The notes below the pieces were generated by a model. The model was not told the DNA's origin. It did no database searches and saw only the letters and a program-made list of their open reading frames with translations. Shown here piece by piece: positions 11,122-20,689 of a DNA stretch of 21,771 nt (position 1 is its first letter; each line of letters opens with the position of its first letter). Source of the stretch: a virus; IMG/VR virus record IMGVR_UViG_3300030109_002779, positions 1-21,771 of that record. The stretch is one strand, 5' to 3'. The position numbers and the translations under genes are program-made.

Positions 11122-13782
11122 TTAGTCCTTACCTCTAAGTTGGTCAAGCCTTTGTTTCCTGATCTTATCCTTACCTGCACCCACTCTCCAATATAAGTCT
11201 TTACCGAAAACAGGAATGAAGCGAATAAGCTCCTGGCTTTGTTTCTCAATTGCTTTACCTACATCGGGATTACTTGACATAGGTTCAGCGGCAACCTTGA
11301 AGGCTTCATTAACAATTGGCATTGGAGGAAGTAATAAAGAAGCAACAAATCCACCAAGTCCATCACTCTTTCCTTTGTAGATCGAATACCTTGAAATACC
11401 TGTCATTTGTAAGGCAGTATCCATCAACTCATCAGGTATGCTCACGGGTCGGCCTAGAGCTAAATCCTTTGTTACATTAACTGCTGTCGTGCCACCTCCA
11501 AAAAGCATGGCAAAACGGATTGCGTTTTGAACTCCTTCCTTAGTGGTTTCTCTCTTGGCAAGTTTTTTTAGAATATCTTCACGCAAGACATCCAATTGCT
11601 TAACGAAAAAAGTTTTCAATGAATAAGCCAATCTACCTCCTTTCATCTTTAGATACTGTTCCGGCATCTCCGAAAGGGTGATTGGTTGTGTCTTAGTTAG
11701 TCTGCTAAATAAATAATGTTTTACATTTTCGTTTTGTGAATCTCCCCGTCGGATCGCATCTACTAGGTCATCGGTTTCGTTTTGGAAAAAAGGCTTATTC
11801 TCTTCTACGAAATCTTTATATGCCTTTGAGTTTTTATTTTTAAGTTTCGACTGAGCCTGTCTAAATGCACCTCTCAAATTGTTTTCTTTCAAGGCAACAT
11901 CAAGGTTTTTGAAACCTGTCATCTTAAACAATGTATCCATTGTTTTTTTCATCTTTCCGGCATCCGCAAAATCTGCACCAATATCATTAAGTCCAAAGTC
12001 TTTGAGTTTAATTTTCGGCCCGAATGGTGAGACTGTGTTGATTAAGCCATTACGATATGCGTTAAGAGCAAGATCCCCTAGTTGGGTAATAGTGGAGTAT
12101 GGATTGACGATTGTACTAGCATAAATCGCATTTCTTATTCCATTGGTGGCTCCGCTTATTCTTGCTTCACCTCCATCGAATCTCTGCTTAAGCAATCTTG
12201 TCGCTTCATCTCCCGCCTCGTCATCACTTATGCGAGCAATATCCTCAAATATACTTCTTGCATTTGGGTCAGTCGATTTTCCAAGGAATCGGTTTTTTTC
12301 TACATTGTATGTTACATTATCAACATACTTTTGTAGTCCTCCAAGGAAGTCATCGTAAAATTTTTGAGTATCTTCCGTAATGGTGGCAAGTGTGCGCTCT
12401 TTTTGTAATCCCATCTTACCTCTGCCACGCAAGTTGTTTCCTTCAAAGAAATCCTGAACAACTTTTGATTTTTCTGCACTTGTTAAAGATGTGTCTGTTA
12501 AGGAAGCTGTTTGTTTCATTTTCTCAGGCAAATCATCAAACTTCTTTTGCTCTGCTTGCCTAATCATTTTCTTCAACTCGCCTTGTGGTTCAACTCCGAG
12601 GGATTTCAAATACCCTTCGTGATCCTTCATAACGCGCGGCAAGTAATCCTTGCGGTACTCGATATCTATACCATTCCTGTTGGCACTTTCATACAAGTCA
12701 TCAAGGCTATCCCTGACCGCTAAAAAGTTCTCTTTGATTCCATCCATGCCAGGTTCCTTTTGCACCCTATCAAGCATTTTGTAAGCTTCAGGCATGGTCT
12801 CAGAATTACTTGTAAGTCTTTGAAATAGGTTTTGTTCGTTCCTTTTTAGTTTTTTAAATTGCTTTGCGAATGGCTTGATACGCTCTGCAAAGTCTTGCTT
12901 GGCCATCAATACATCTAGTTCGAAGCGGTCTAATCTACTTGCGACAAATGGATCAATCTCCTTCAGTTTTGTTTTTATTGGTCGTATGTACTTATCTGTC
13001 GTAGCCAATGTTTTATCTATCGCACTAAAAGTTTTATTTACCGCAGGAACAATTGCTTTATCTGCGAGCTTAACTCCAAGTTTTGCAAATGCACCACCTA
13101 CTGAACCCTCTGCTAGGTTCTTGAGTTTACCCGTCAGAATGGTGTCTGTGTCTTTTTTCTGCAATGGATTCTCAAAACCTGCTTCTGCGACTGCATCCGC
13201 CAATCCTTTTTCATCTGATGCCAATGCAATAAACTCAGTTATTCCCGCACCTGCGGGTAAGCGTAGTGCTTTGGGTACAGCTTGTACCACCTTTGCAACT
13301 TGTGGAAGTTTACTAATTGCAGTAACTCCTGCTCCAACGGGTGCAAGTTGACCTGCAACTGTTACTATGTCCTTTGTGATAGACTCGTCGTATTGCTGTG
13401 GTGTAATCCCCTTAGTCGCACCTATTAATGCCCTACCCTTGGCAACAAAACCTTCATCAAAAGGATTTTTTACATCCTTTCCAAGGAGTTGCATCCCTGA
13501 ACGATAGAGTTCGCCAACCGTGCCAACCAATCCAAAAGCAATCTCATGCTTCTTTTTCTCCAACTCATAAACCATAGACTCGTACCAGGGCGTATTGTCT
13601 ATGCGTTCTTTGAGATCGGGGGATACGGGCGGGGTGGTTGGAATATCTACTTCCAATAAAGAAGAGAATTTACTTTCGGATTTAATTTCTGAATCAAGAT
13701 TATCATCTGAAAGTAAAGCACTAAACTTACTCGGCCCTTGAGTATCAGTTTCTTCTTCAAGCAATGCGCTGAATTTTGACAT
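11122..13782 (-). CDS. Large internal virion (ejection) protein, 886 aa
   Basis: No family is recognised with certainty. The N-terminus carries three copies of SKFS(A/S)LL (residues 2-8, 18-24, 37-43) separated by acidic spacers. The rest is mainly helical, with a hydrophobic/Gly-Ala region (SKLPQVAKVVQAVPKALRLP; TEFIALASD) near 160-190 and another (NAIRFAMLFGGGTTAVN) near 750. It is the last gene of the virion operon, following two other large virion-type proteins. This corresponds to the position of the largest ejection protein in podoviruses. No lytic transglycosylase motif was found. Confidence 0.55.
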   Translation of the reverse strand: MSKFSALLEEETDTQGPSKFSALLSDDNLDSEIKSESKFSSLLEVDIPTTPPVSPDLKERIDNTPWYESMVYELEKKKHEIAFGLVGTVGELYRSGMQLLGKDVKNPFDEGFVAKGRALIGATKGITPQQYDESITKDIVTVAGQLAPVGAGVTAISKLPQVAKVVQAVPKALRLPAGAGITEFIALASDEKGLADAVAEAGFENPLQKKDTDTILTGKLKNLAEGSVGGAFAKLGVKLADKAIVPAVNKTFSAIDKTLATTDKYIRPIKTKLKEIDPFVASRLDRFELDVLMAKQDFAERIKPFAKQFKKLKRNEQNLFQRLTSNSETMPEAYKMLDRVQKEPGMDGIKENFLAVRDSLDDLYESANRNGIDIEYRKDYLPRVMKDHEGYLKSLGVEPQGELKKMIRQAEQKKFDDLPEKMKQTASLTDTSLTSAEKSKVVQDFFEGNNLRGRGKMGLQKERTLATITEDTQKFYDDFLGGLQKYVDNVTYNVEKNRFLGKSTDPNARSIFEDIARISDDEAGDEATRLLKQRFDGGEARISGATNGIRNAIYASTIVNPYSTITQLGDLALNAYRNGLINTVSPFGPKIKLKDFGLNDIGADFADAGKMKKTMDTLFKMTGFKNLDVALKENNLRGAFRQAQSKLKNKNSKAYKDFVEENKPFFQNETDDLVDAIRRGDSQNENVKHYLFSRLTKTQPITLSEMPEQYLKMKGGRLAYSLKTFFVKQLDVLREDILKKLAKRETTKEGVQNAIRFAMLFGGGTTAVNVTKDLALGRPVSIPDELMDTALQMTGISRYSIYKGKSDGLGGFVASLLLPPMPIVNEAFKVAAEPMSSNPDVGKAIEKQSQELIRFIPVFGKDLYWRVGAGKDKIRKQRLDQLRGKD

Positions 13783-13784
13783 AC

Positions 13785-14810
13785 CTATTGCCCTAATATC
13801 TTGCGCGCGGCTTCTTTTTCTTCTTCGGTTGCGCCTGAATTTTCCATTAGCGCTTCTTGTGCGAGTTTTTGTTTTTCGGTCAGAACTGTTTCACTTTCTG
13901 TCGCAGAATCGTCCTTTACTTTACCACGTAGACCTAAGATTGTAATAGCTTCCTCCATCATAGGATTTCTTTTACCGCCAAAAAAACCTGAACCATCGAA
14001 AGTATATGTGTCGGTTTCCTTATCGTACTCATAGTTGTTATCAAGGTACACTTTAAGTTGAGCCTGATCTAATCCTCGAATCATAGCTTCCTCCACAGCT
14101 TTACGGGATACTCCCTCATTTAGCGGTTGAAAAGTTTCACCTGTGTAAATGAACTTCACTCCCTCTCTTTCAATTACATCGCCTTTTGTGTATGACTCCC
14201 CTGATTCCAATAAATCAGTTTTTAACTGCTGATATTTAGTTTGAGCAGACTTTAACGCATTGTCTTGAACTTTAGCCGCATACTCAGCACTTGCTATACT
14301 ATTTGCGTAATTACCAAATGCTTCCGCACGGTTGGCTTCACCTACTGCTTTTCTTATCGTAGGATCTTTGAGCGCTTCTTGTAAGGTAAGATTCAACTGA
14401 TTCATTTTCTGTTGGGTCTCAGCGTTTTGCCTTTTGAGCATCGCATTCTCCTGCGTTGTCTTACCCGCAAGTAATCCGTTTGCGCGCTCTAGGTCAGCAA
14501 TACTTGCGTCACCGCTTTGTACCTTATCGAAGAGTTTCATGTTCTTCTTATCGCTTGCCTCGTCACCTGACATTGTTAGTTGCTGAACGATACTTGGATC
14601 TGCGGATAACTGCCCCTCTAGCGTTGCCTGAAGTTTATTACGCTTCTCCTTATTCAACCCATACTGCTGAATCATTCCGCCTATCTGTTGGCCCATATTC
14701 GCAAACATCTGCCCTTGGGTCTCCCCTGCCCTTGCGATTAAGTTTGCGGCATTAGCGGTTGATCCGAGAGCGGATCCGTAATTTCCTGAATAGAATGGTC
14801 GTCTTGCCAT
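13785..14810 (-). CDS. Probable internal virion protein, 341 aa
   Basis: This is a soluble, mostly helical protein. The N-terminus is Gly/Ala-rich (YGSALGSTANAANLIARAGE), followed by a Gln-rich coiled-coil zone (QENAMLKRQNAETQQKMNQL) and a compact strand-containing part (GVKFIYTGETFQPLNEGV, then DTYTFDGSGFFGGKRNP). The C-terminus is a charged helix. Its position between the 1041-aa and 886-aa genes, and its composition, fit an ejection or core protein. There is an AGGAG site before ATG 14810. The family is not recognised. Confidence 0.5.
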   Translation of the reverse strand: MARRPFYSGNYGSALGSTANAANLIARAGETQGQMFANMGQQIGGMIQQYGLNKEKRNKLQATLEGQLSADPSIVQQLTMSGDEASDKKNMKLFDKVQSGDASIADLERANGLLAGKTTQENAMLKRQNAETQQKMNQLNLTLQEALKDPTIRKAVGEANRAEAFGNYANSIASAEYAAKVQDNALKSAQTKYQQLKTDLLESGESYTKGDVIEREGVKFIYTGETFQPLNEGVSRKAVEEAMIRGLDQAQLKVYLDNNYEYDKETDTYTFDGSGFFGGKRNPMMEEAITILGLRGKVKDDSATESETVLTEKQKLAQEALMENSGATEEEKEAARKILGQ

Positions 14811-14827
14811 GTTATTTGTCTCCTATT

Positions 14828-17800
14828 TTAACCGAAAATTTTCTTTTGAAATGGTGTGCCACCTAAAAATCCACCACCAATCGCACCCAAGCCTCCTAAG
14901 AGACCCGAACTGCGCGAAGCATCTGCCATTTGTTGCGCACCATACATCGATGCCTCATTAGCGGCCATCTGTGAAATAAAGCCCAACCCTGCTTCGGGGT
15001 TCAAGTATTGCGGACCGCTCGATAGTCCGTAGTTCGCTTGTCCGAATACCTGTCCTGCTTGGCCCAAGCTTCCTCCGCCTGCTCGGTTGAGGAGGGCGGC
15101 AAAGGGGTCCATCGTGGTCTGATCTTCGAGAGCGGCAAGCCGGGTGGCGGCATCGACATAACCGAGCGCTCCCTGCTGTGCGAGTTGTGCGTTGAGACGC
15201 TCCGCGTCCATCGTGGCCCCAACCCCAAACTGTGCGGCTTGTTGCTGTTGCCTTTGATCCGCGAGTGCGGCTTGTTGGGTGGCTTCGGCTCCGAAAGCGG
15301 CTCCCTGTTGATCAAGTTGCGCTTGTAAAATATCTCTGTCCTGCTGAATCCCGGCCTGTGCAATATCCTGTTGCATACCCGCCTGTAGGCCCGCCATTGC
15401 GGCTTGTTGTGTAAGATTGGCTTGATCTCTTTGTGCCTGTTGCGTAATCGCGGCCTGAGCCTGATCCTGTTGAAGGCCTGCCCGTAATGCGGCTTGGCTT
15501 GCTTGTTGAGTGAGATCCGCCTGTGCAAGCTGTCCTCTTTGCGTGATTCCGGCTTGTGCTTGATCTTGGGCAAGACCCGCTTGCAGGGCAGATTCTTGCC
15601 TTTGTTGCTCGGCCCCAAATTCTGTAAGTTCTGCTTGTTGACCGAGTCGAGCCTGTGCCTCCTCCTGCGATATACCCGCTTGTGCGGCAAATTCTCTTGC
15701 TCGGTTAGTAGCGGCTTGATTTGCAAGTTGGGCTTGCATGGCTTGGTTCTGCTCGAACTCCAAGGCCCGATTTGCGGCCTGCTGATTCGCAAATTCCTGA
15801 GCCTGTTTTTGTTGAGCGGCAAGTGCTTCTTGTGATAGTCCGGCGGCCATCCCAAGTCGCAAGGCTTCGTTGGTGGCCGCTTGGTTTGCAAGTTGAGCTT
15901 GCATCCCTTGGGATGCGGTAAACTGTGCGGCTTGGTTAAGCGCGGCTTGGTTTTGCATTGCTGCCTGTAACCCACGACCCAAATCAGATTCTTGTAGCCC
16001 TGCTTCCTGTCCAAGTACACCCTGCGCAAATGCACGGTTTTGCATCAATCTATTACGGTCCTCAAGAACTTGTGCTTTTGCTTCCTCGATAGCAGATTGT
16101 TGATCAAAAGTCCTGCCCATCATAGTGGCTCGCGCTCTTTGTGATTCGTCTATCAATCTTCTTTCCCTAGCTGTTAGACCTCCGCTCAAACCTTCCTGTG
16201 CCTGAGTCATGAGTGCTTGTCTTAACGGATCTGCGGCAATTGCTCCGCCTTCCAATCCTGCGGTGGCGGTAAATCCTTCTCCTGTCACGCTTGCAGATGG
16301 GTCGAACGAGGTTGCCGCAGTTAAGGCCATTGGATCAGCGGCTTGGGCGGCTGTAAAACTACCACCCGTTACACCTGTGGATGGAGTGTATGAGGTATCT
16401 GCGGTGAGCGTTTGCCGAGTAAGCGGATCGAGGGCATCATACGAGGTAGTGGCATCAAGTGTTGGAGCGGTACCCACCGTTGCGGCGGTAAACGAGGTAT
16501 CGGCATCAAGCGTTGGGGTGGTCCCTAACTGAGCCGCAGTGAATGATGTCTGTGCATCAAGGGTTGGTGCGGTTCCGAGTTGAGCGGCAGTCAAAGTCGC
16601 AGGAGTCGCGGCTCCGCCAAAGGTGTCGGCGGTTGGGATGGTGATTTGTCCCTGGTCTCCTGTGAGTCGATCCTTCTGCGATTCTAGGACTTCACGCGCT
16701 CCGGTGACCGCTTCGGCGGTACCAGGGCGGTAATCTTCCATCACATCCTGAAAGCGGCCTGACAGACGCTCGACATCCGCAAGATCGGCTTCGCGTTGGC
16801 GGGAAAGGTTGCCCCGCTGAATATCTTCAGCTAATGCAGAGAGGCCGAGGAAGTTGCCCTGTGCGTCGAAACCTGCCTGCCTGTCTAATTCACCAAAGCC
16901 AGGACTAAACCTTAATTGCTCATAGGAACCTTCAGTGTATGCAGGAACATCTTTACCATCTTTTAATTTTTGGTTCCTTTCCTGCAATAATTCAGTCTCT
17001 AAAGACTTCATTTCACTAGGATTATCTACCCGTTGTGACCAATAATTAATTCCATCTTCGTCAGGCACTCTCCCCACTATGCTTTTGTAGACATCCTTGA
17101 CGTACTCTCTAGGTGCCTTCTCAACTTTAGTGGCACCAATCGCTTTACGCTTATCACCCAACAGATCGATCATGCCGTCCTCGGCTCGGACTACATCACC
17201 CTCTTGGAGTAAGGCTCGACCTTCCGAATCAAAACCTTCTTGTCCTGCTTTTGATGGGCTTGCGGGAATGTTGGGGTTGGTGAAGTTAAACTCGCGGGTA
17301 GGAGCGTCCACTCCATCCTCTGCAATTACTCCTCTTAGTTTGTTAAATTCTCCCGAAACATCTTTGAGTAGGTCGTCTCGAATTGCTGAACCTAATTCAG
17401 AGGCTCTACCATCTGACCCAAGGCTTATAGCTGTACTTATATCATAATCAGCCGCTATACTTCTTGCATTATATTCCTTACCCCCGATTGTTTTAGTAAA
17501 TCCTCCGGTTTGAGTATCAAGAATTGCATAGGTTGGTTGTACACCTAATTGCGCCTCTTTATTCATGGAAGTGGGGTCTCCTGCCTTACCTGCATCTACT
17601 TGAATTATCTGATACCTACCGCCACCCGCAGTCTGCGGTTCACCGTCATCTCCTGTGACAACTTCCGCACCCGGTATTCCGAACTGTCCGGTCTCAGGAT
17701 CTTGTACGACCTTCTGCTGACCACCCAACAAGGTTTGACGCAGAACATCGGTATCGATTTGAGCGGTGGTTTGTCTAAGCGGAGCTTCGTAGTCCTGAAC

Positions 17801-17953
17801 TAGTTTTTGCAGGCCACCCTGAAACTGCGAAAAGTCTGCATCTCCTACCTCGGTTCCTGTTAGTAAGGCAACCTGTGCCTCTAACGATTCGCGCATAGAA
17901 TCGCCGTATGACGGTTGAGACGGATAATTTATACTTGTGTCACCTTTTCCCAT
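14828..17953 (-). CDS. Long repeat-rich virion protein with DUF4214-like segment, 1041 aa
   Basis: Domain order by eye: a polar N-terminus; a segment near 285-330 (YVKDVYKSIVGRVPDEDGIN, YW) resembling DUF4214; Thr/Ala-rich repeats near 450-560 (TAAQLGT.PTLDA.TS units); a long Gln/Ala helical repeat region near 625-985; and a Gly-rich end (LLGGLGAIGGGFLGG). The Gln/Ala region would form an extended coiled coil or helical bundle, as expected for a tail spike core or an internal ejection protein. A GGTGAT site precedes ATG. Its exact role is unknown. Confidence 0.6.
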   Translation of the reverse strand: MGKGDTSINYPSQPSYGDSMRESLEAQVALLTGTEVGDADFSQFQGGLQKLVQDYEAPLRQTTAQIDTDVLRQTLLGGQQKVVQDPETGQFGIPGAEVVTGDDGEPQTAGGGRYQIIQVDAGKAGDPTSMNKEAQLGVQPTYAILDTQTGGFTKTIGGKEYNARSIAADYDISTAISLGSDGRASELGSAIRDDLLKDVSGEFNKLRGVIAEDGVDAPTREFNFTNPNIPASPSKAGQEGFDSEGRALLQEGDVVRAEDGMIDLLGDKRKAIGATKVEKAPREYVKDVYKSIVGRVPDEDGINYWSQRVDNPSEMKSLETELLQERNQKLKDGKDVPAYTEGSYEQLRFSPGFGELDRQAGFDAQGNFLGLSALAEDIQRGNLSRQREADLADVERLSGRFQDVMEDYRPGTAEAVTGAREVLESQKDRLTGDQGQITIPTADTFGGAATPATLTAAQLGTAPTLDAQTSFTAAQLGTTPTLDADTSFTAATVGTAPTLDATTSYDALDPLTRQTLTADTSYTPSTGVTGGSFTAAQAADPMALTAATSFDPSASVTGEGFTATAGLEGGAIAADPLRQALMTQAQEGLSGGLTARERRLIDESQRARATMMGRTFDQQSAIEEAKAQVLEDRNRLMQNRAFAQGVLGQEAGLQESDLGRGLQAAMQNQAALNQAAQFTASQGMQAQLANQAATNEALRLGMAAGLSQEALAAQQKQAQEFANQQAANRALEFEQNQAMQAQLANQAATNRAREFAAQAGISQEEAQARLGQQAELTEFGAEQQRQESALQAGLAQDQAQAGITQRGQLAQADLTQQASQAALRAGLQQDQAQAAITQQAQRDQANLTQQAAMAGLQAGMQQDIAQAGIQQDRDILQAQLDQQGAAFGAEATQQAALADQRQQQQAAQFGVGATMDAERLNAQLAQQGALGYVDAATRLAALEDQTTMDPFAALLNRAGGGSLGQAGQVFGQANYGLSSGPQYLNPEAGLGFISQMAANEASMYGAQQMADASRSSGLLGGLGAIGGGFLGGTPFQKKIFG

Positions 17954-17962
17954 AATATCACC

Positions 17963-18445
17963 TTATTGTATTAAATCTAAAATTCTTCGATTGTAACGAA
18001 CGCGAGACGCTATTCCTGTCCTTTTGTTTTTCCTAGTTCCCCAAATCTCAAGATCAGCATAGTCAGGGTTTCGCTTAACTAATTCCCTGGCCAATGACTT
18101 CATTGCTATTGGATTGGTTGTAACTACATCACTTAAATATAACAAATCTCCATCCGCATAATGCTTGGGAGGATTTTGGAAAATTTCGTCATCCTCTATA
18201 TTTTCTAAATCTTTTTTATTCCAACGCCACCAAGTGGTAAGACCAATTACTTCACCCTTGTCATTTCTAACGAATAATAAAGTGCCTTGATTCAGGTGGT
18301 AGTGTAAAAAGTTTTTTGTACTTTCCCATGTCCATGCGTGTTTAGGGAAACATCTTTCCTTATCATGTGTGCGGGCATAATCTGTAAGCTCATTAAGTAA
18401 CTCATGCAACTCACTTACTTCTGTGACTTTTTCTAAAATACTCAT
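17963..18445 (-). CDS. GNAT-like protein, possibly T7 Gp13-type virion protein
   Basis: At 160 aa it has features of the acetyltransferase fold: an N-terminal helix, the strand pair TLLFVRNDKGEVIGLTTWWR, and later LYLSDVVTTNPIAMKSLARE followed by a strand DYADLEIWGT. A clear acetyl-CoA loop (Q/R-x2-G-x-G/A) is missing. This makes an inactive structural relative likely, as proposed for podovirus Gp13-type proteins. It sits just ahead of the large internal-protein genes, the place Gp13 holds in T7-like phages. Its first bases overlap the end of the gene before it (18442-18445). Confidence 0.45.
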   Translation of the reverse strand: MSILEKVTEVSELHELLNELTDYARTHDKERCFPKHAWTWESTKNFLHYHLNQGTLLFVRNDKGEVIGLTTWWRWNKKDLENIEDDEIFQNPPKHYADGDLLYLSDVVTTNPIAMKSLARELVKRNPDYADLEIWGTRKNKRTGIASRVRYNRRILDLIQ

Positions 18446-18888
18446 GTGCTAATATTCGCCCCCAAAGCGACCACCTTCCAATTTGACCCATCACTCACCG
18501 CGACCGTTGCGGCTCCTGCGTTTCCATCAGTTACATAAATCATCTGCCCCGCAGGACTTGCGGATGGAACTCCGCTGACTGCATAACTCTTAAGCGTCAT
18601 AATGGTCCCACTTATGGTCCCACCTGTTATCGCTACTGCGTTGCTCGCTTGTGTGGCAATCGTGCCTAGTCCAAGGTTCGATCTCGCGGCACTTGCGGAG
18701 GTCGCGTTTGTGCCACCGTCCCCAATTGCGATGGGTGAGGATAAGCCACTTACCGTTCCTCCTGTGATGTTCACATTGGATTCGTTAATCGTGACAGTTG
18801 GTTCACCAAGTTGATTTAATGCGGCGGCGGTTACATCCACGCCTGTGGCAAATGTAAAACCTCTTGTGACTGACGCAGTGATTGCCAT
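18442..18888 (-). CDS. Tail-fibre-like repeat protein, 148 aa
   Basis: The protein is Gly/Ala/Ser/Thr-rich with tail-fibre repeat wording: NITGGTVSGLSSPIAIGDGG, TNATSASAARSNLGLGTIAT, then AITGGTISG. GDGGTNATSASAARSNLGLG is typical of the fibre repeat in phage tail and receptor-binding proteins. The C-terminal part (AGQMIYVTDGNAG, SDGSNWKVVALG) resembles a small beta domain. It may be a short fibre or an adaptor that attaches one. ATG 18888 touches the stop of the upstream gene (1-base overlap). Confidence 0.7.
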   Translation of the reverse strand: MAITASVTRGFTFATGVDVTAAALNQLGEPTVTINESNVNITGGTVSGLSSPIAIGDGGTNATSASAARSNLGLGTIATQASNAVAITGGTISGTIMTLKSYAVSGVPSASPAGQMIYVTDGNAGAATVAVSDGSNWKVVALGANIST

Positions 18889-20540
18889 TACGCAACTTCC
18901 CTCCTGGCGTTGAGTCCATTGGCAATCGCTTCGAGCGAGATGTGTCTAAAGCTTGGTCTCCCCGCAGTTACATCAATCTCAACTGAAGCCCCATAGCCAC
19001 GCACCCTACCCGTTCCGAATCGCAATAAGGCTTCTTCAGTACCCGAAGCGGTGTGCGTCAAGACAGTGCTTGATGCGTCAGGATCGATGGTGTTGACCTT
19101 CACGGTGAACGCATCAGATGCCACAGTATTGACTCCGACTTGTCCGCGTCTCCAACGCTTGACATCGACACTATCAAAGGTGAAGGATCTCGTCTTCAGC
19201 TTACCCGCGATTGCGGTTGTTCCTGACTCTGCGGTTGATCCAATCTTGCGACCGGAATCATCCGTTTGATTTTCTTCCATCAGGTAAAACCCGGTGTCAT
19301 TGCAGGCGAATAATCTTCGTCTAGTCGGGTTACTCCCGTGTGAGCAGATGACCCAATCATCCACATGGAATGCCAAGCTTCCTGACATTGCGGGGTAACT
19401 GTCCACGCTTATCCATGTGGAGGAAAGCAAATCGTAAACAAAGATTGCATTGGGTACGGTTGAACTACCCGTGGGTACAGCGAGGTAATACTTGTTATCA
19501 TGCACCACTCCGCAGGACTTGTCCGCATGTGCAAAGTTTACCTCATCGAACTGATCCTGTATTGGGCGGGTCATCGGTATGGTTTCTCCGCTTACTTTCG
19601 AAATTGCGACTCCGAGACCTTTTGCGGGGTCAGTACCAGGAGACAGTACGATGACCCCATTATCGGACAGAAAGAAAGTTTGGGGTCCGCTCTGTGCGAT
19701 ACTCTTGCGAGCTACACATCCATGCTGACGGGTGATCTCGTAAGTGTTTGCCGCGCTCACCGTGGCAATGTTGTTGATCATGTGGATCGAGTTGCGCATG
19801 AACACAATCAACTGATCCTCCTGATAGGGAAAGAATCCTACGAGTTTATCCGCGCTTCCCTTGTTTAATCTGAACTGTGCGTCTGCCGCCGTGAAATTAT
19901 TACTATCCAAGAGGTCGGACATGATCACACTGTAATTACTGTCTCCACCGCTTGGGTTTGTGGTCACAGGATTTGCGATGATTAATCGATTTCTAAAACT
20001 TATTCCAAAGGTTGAGTTTGGACAGGCAATACCTGCTCCACTCGCAGTTCCCGTTTTGACGGTGAAGTCACTAGGTGATGCAAAGTCTCCATCCCATTCA
20101 AGCGGTCTTTTTGCAGTGCCACGAAACAAAATAAGCTTCTCAAAGTTCTGTACGAAGGATGCTCCATCCGCATCTGCGACTACCTCACCACCGGGGTAAT
20201 CAATTGCGATTCCTGAGTTGTTTGCGTCATTCCAAATGATTGCTTTTGTCTTGGTTGCAACCACCACAAACTCAGTGCCGCTAGCCGGGTCTGAGAAGAG
20301 TGTTGATGCAAATACCCGCTCATCTGAACCATTGTAGGTGAGGGTTAGGTTTCCCGCTAAGAAATCAATACCTTTACGGGTCTCCGCCAGGTCTCCGGTG
20401 AGACGCATATTCTCACTAGTCTCCACAAACCCACCCTGCAAGGATGTGTTCTCAAGGTATGAATCGATACCACGAAATCCGCGATCCCCGTCTACTAAGA
20501 TAGGATCGTCAAGCGGACCATTTGGAGTGTAGCGTGGCAT
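18888..20540 (-). CDS. Probable tail/head-tail structural protein, 550 aa
   Basis: This long, strand-rich protein has the alternating hydrophobic blades of a beta-propeller-like fold (RVFASTLFSDPASGTEFVVV, DQLIVFMRNSIHMI, KYYLAVPTGSSTVPNAIFVY). It begins with GPLDDPILVDGDRGFRGIDS, a start I associate with the conserved tail or stabilisation proteins of marine podoviruses. It lies between the lysis-type genes and the fibre-like gene. It probably forms part of the tail tube or plug; no catalytic motif is seen. Start and stop overlap its neighbours by single bases. Confidence 0.55.
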   Translation of the reverse strand: MPRYTPNGPLDDPILVDGDRGFRGIDSYLENTSLQGGFVETSENMRLTGDLAETRKGIDFLAGNLTLTYNGSDERVFASTLFSDPASGTEFVVVATKTKAIIWNDANNSGIAIDYPGGEVVADADGASFVQNFEKLILFRGTAKRPLEWDGDFASPSDFTVKTGTASGAGIACPNSTFGISFRNRLIIANPVTTNPSGGDSNYSVIMSDLLDSNNFTAADAQFRLNKGSADKLVGFFPYQEDQLIVFMRNSIHMINNIATVSAANTYEITRQHGCVARKSIAQSGPQTFFLSDNGVIVLSPGTDPAKGLGVAISKVSGETIPMTRPIQDQFDEVNFAHADKSCGVVHDNKYYLAVPTGSSTVPNAIFVYDLLSSTWISVDSYPAMSGSLAFHVDDWVICSHGSNPTRRRLFACNDTGFYLMEENQTDDSGRKIGSTAESGTTAIAGKLKTRSFTFDSVDVKRWRRGQVGVNTVASDAFTVKVNTIDPDASSTVLTHTASGTEEALLRFGTGRVRGYGASVEIDVTAGRPSFRHISLEAIANGLNARREVA

Positions 20541-20689
20541 TACTTCTTGGTGATCTCTTGGTAAAGTTTGATGCTCATGTAGACCAGGGTGACTAGGCCA
20601 ACTGCAATTCCGATTGCCGAATCAAATGCGGATAATCCGAAGGTTGCGAGCGTCCCGCTCATCCCTATGTACGAAACTCGATCAAACAT
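20540..20689 (-). CDS. 49-aa membrane protein
   Basis: The frame begins MFDRVSYIGMSGTLATFGLS and continues AFDSAIGIAVGLVTLVYMSI-KLYQEITKK, a single hydrophobic segment with a basic end. It exactly fills the gap between two genes, with TAATG overlaps at both ends (20687-20691 and 20538-20542). That is good evidence of a translated gene. It lies beside the holin-like gene and could be part of a lysis set. Confidence 0.7.
   Translation of the reverse strand: MFDRVSYIGMSGTLATFGLSAFDSAIGIAVGLVTLVYMSIKLYQEITKK

Noticed and set aside
15001-16035. A 344-codon open frame inside the 1041-aa gene, same strand, shifted frame
   Set aside because: The Gln/Ala-rich repeat codons avoid stops in the shifted frame, giving a Lys/Pro/Leu-rich artefact with no ribosome site. 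It could be revisited if proteomics found it.
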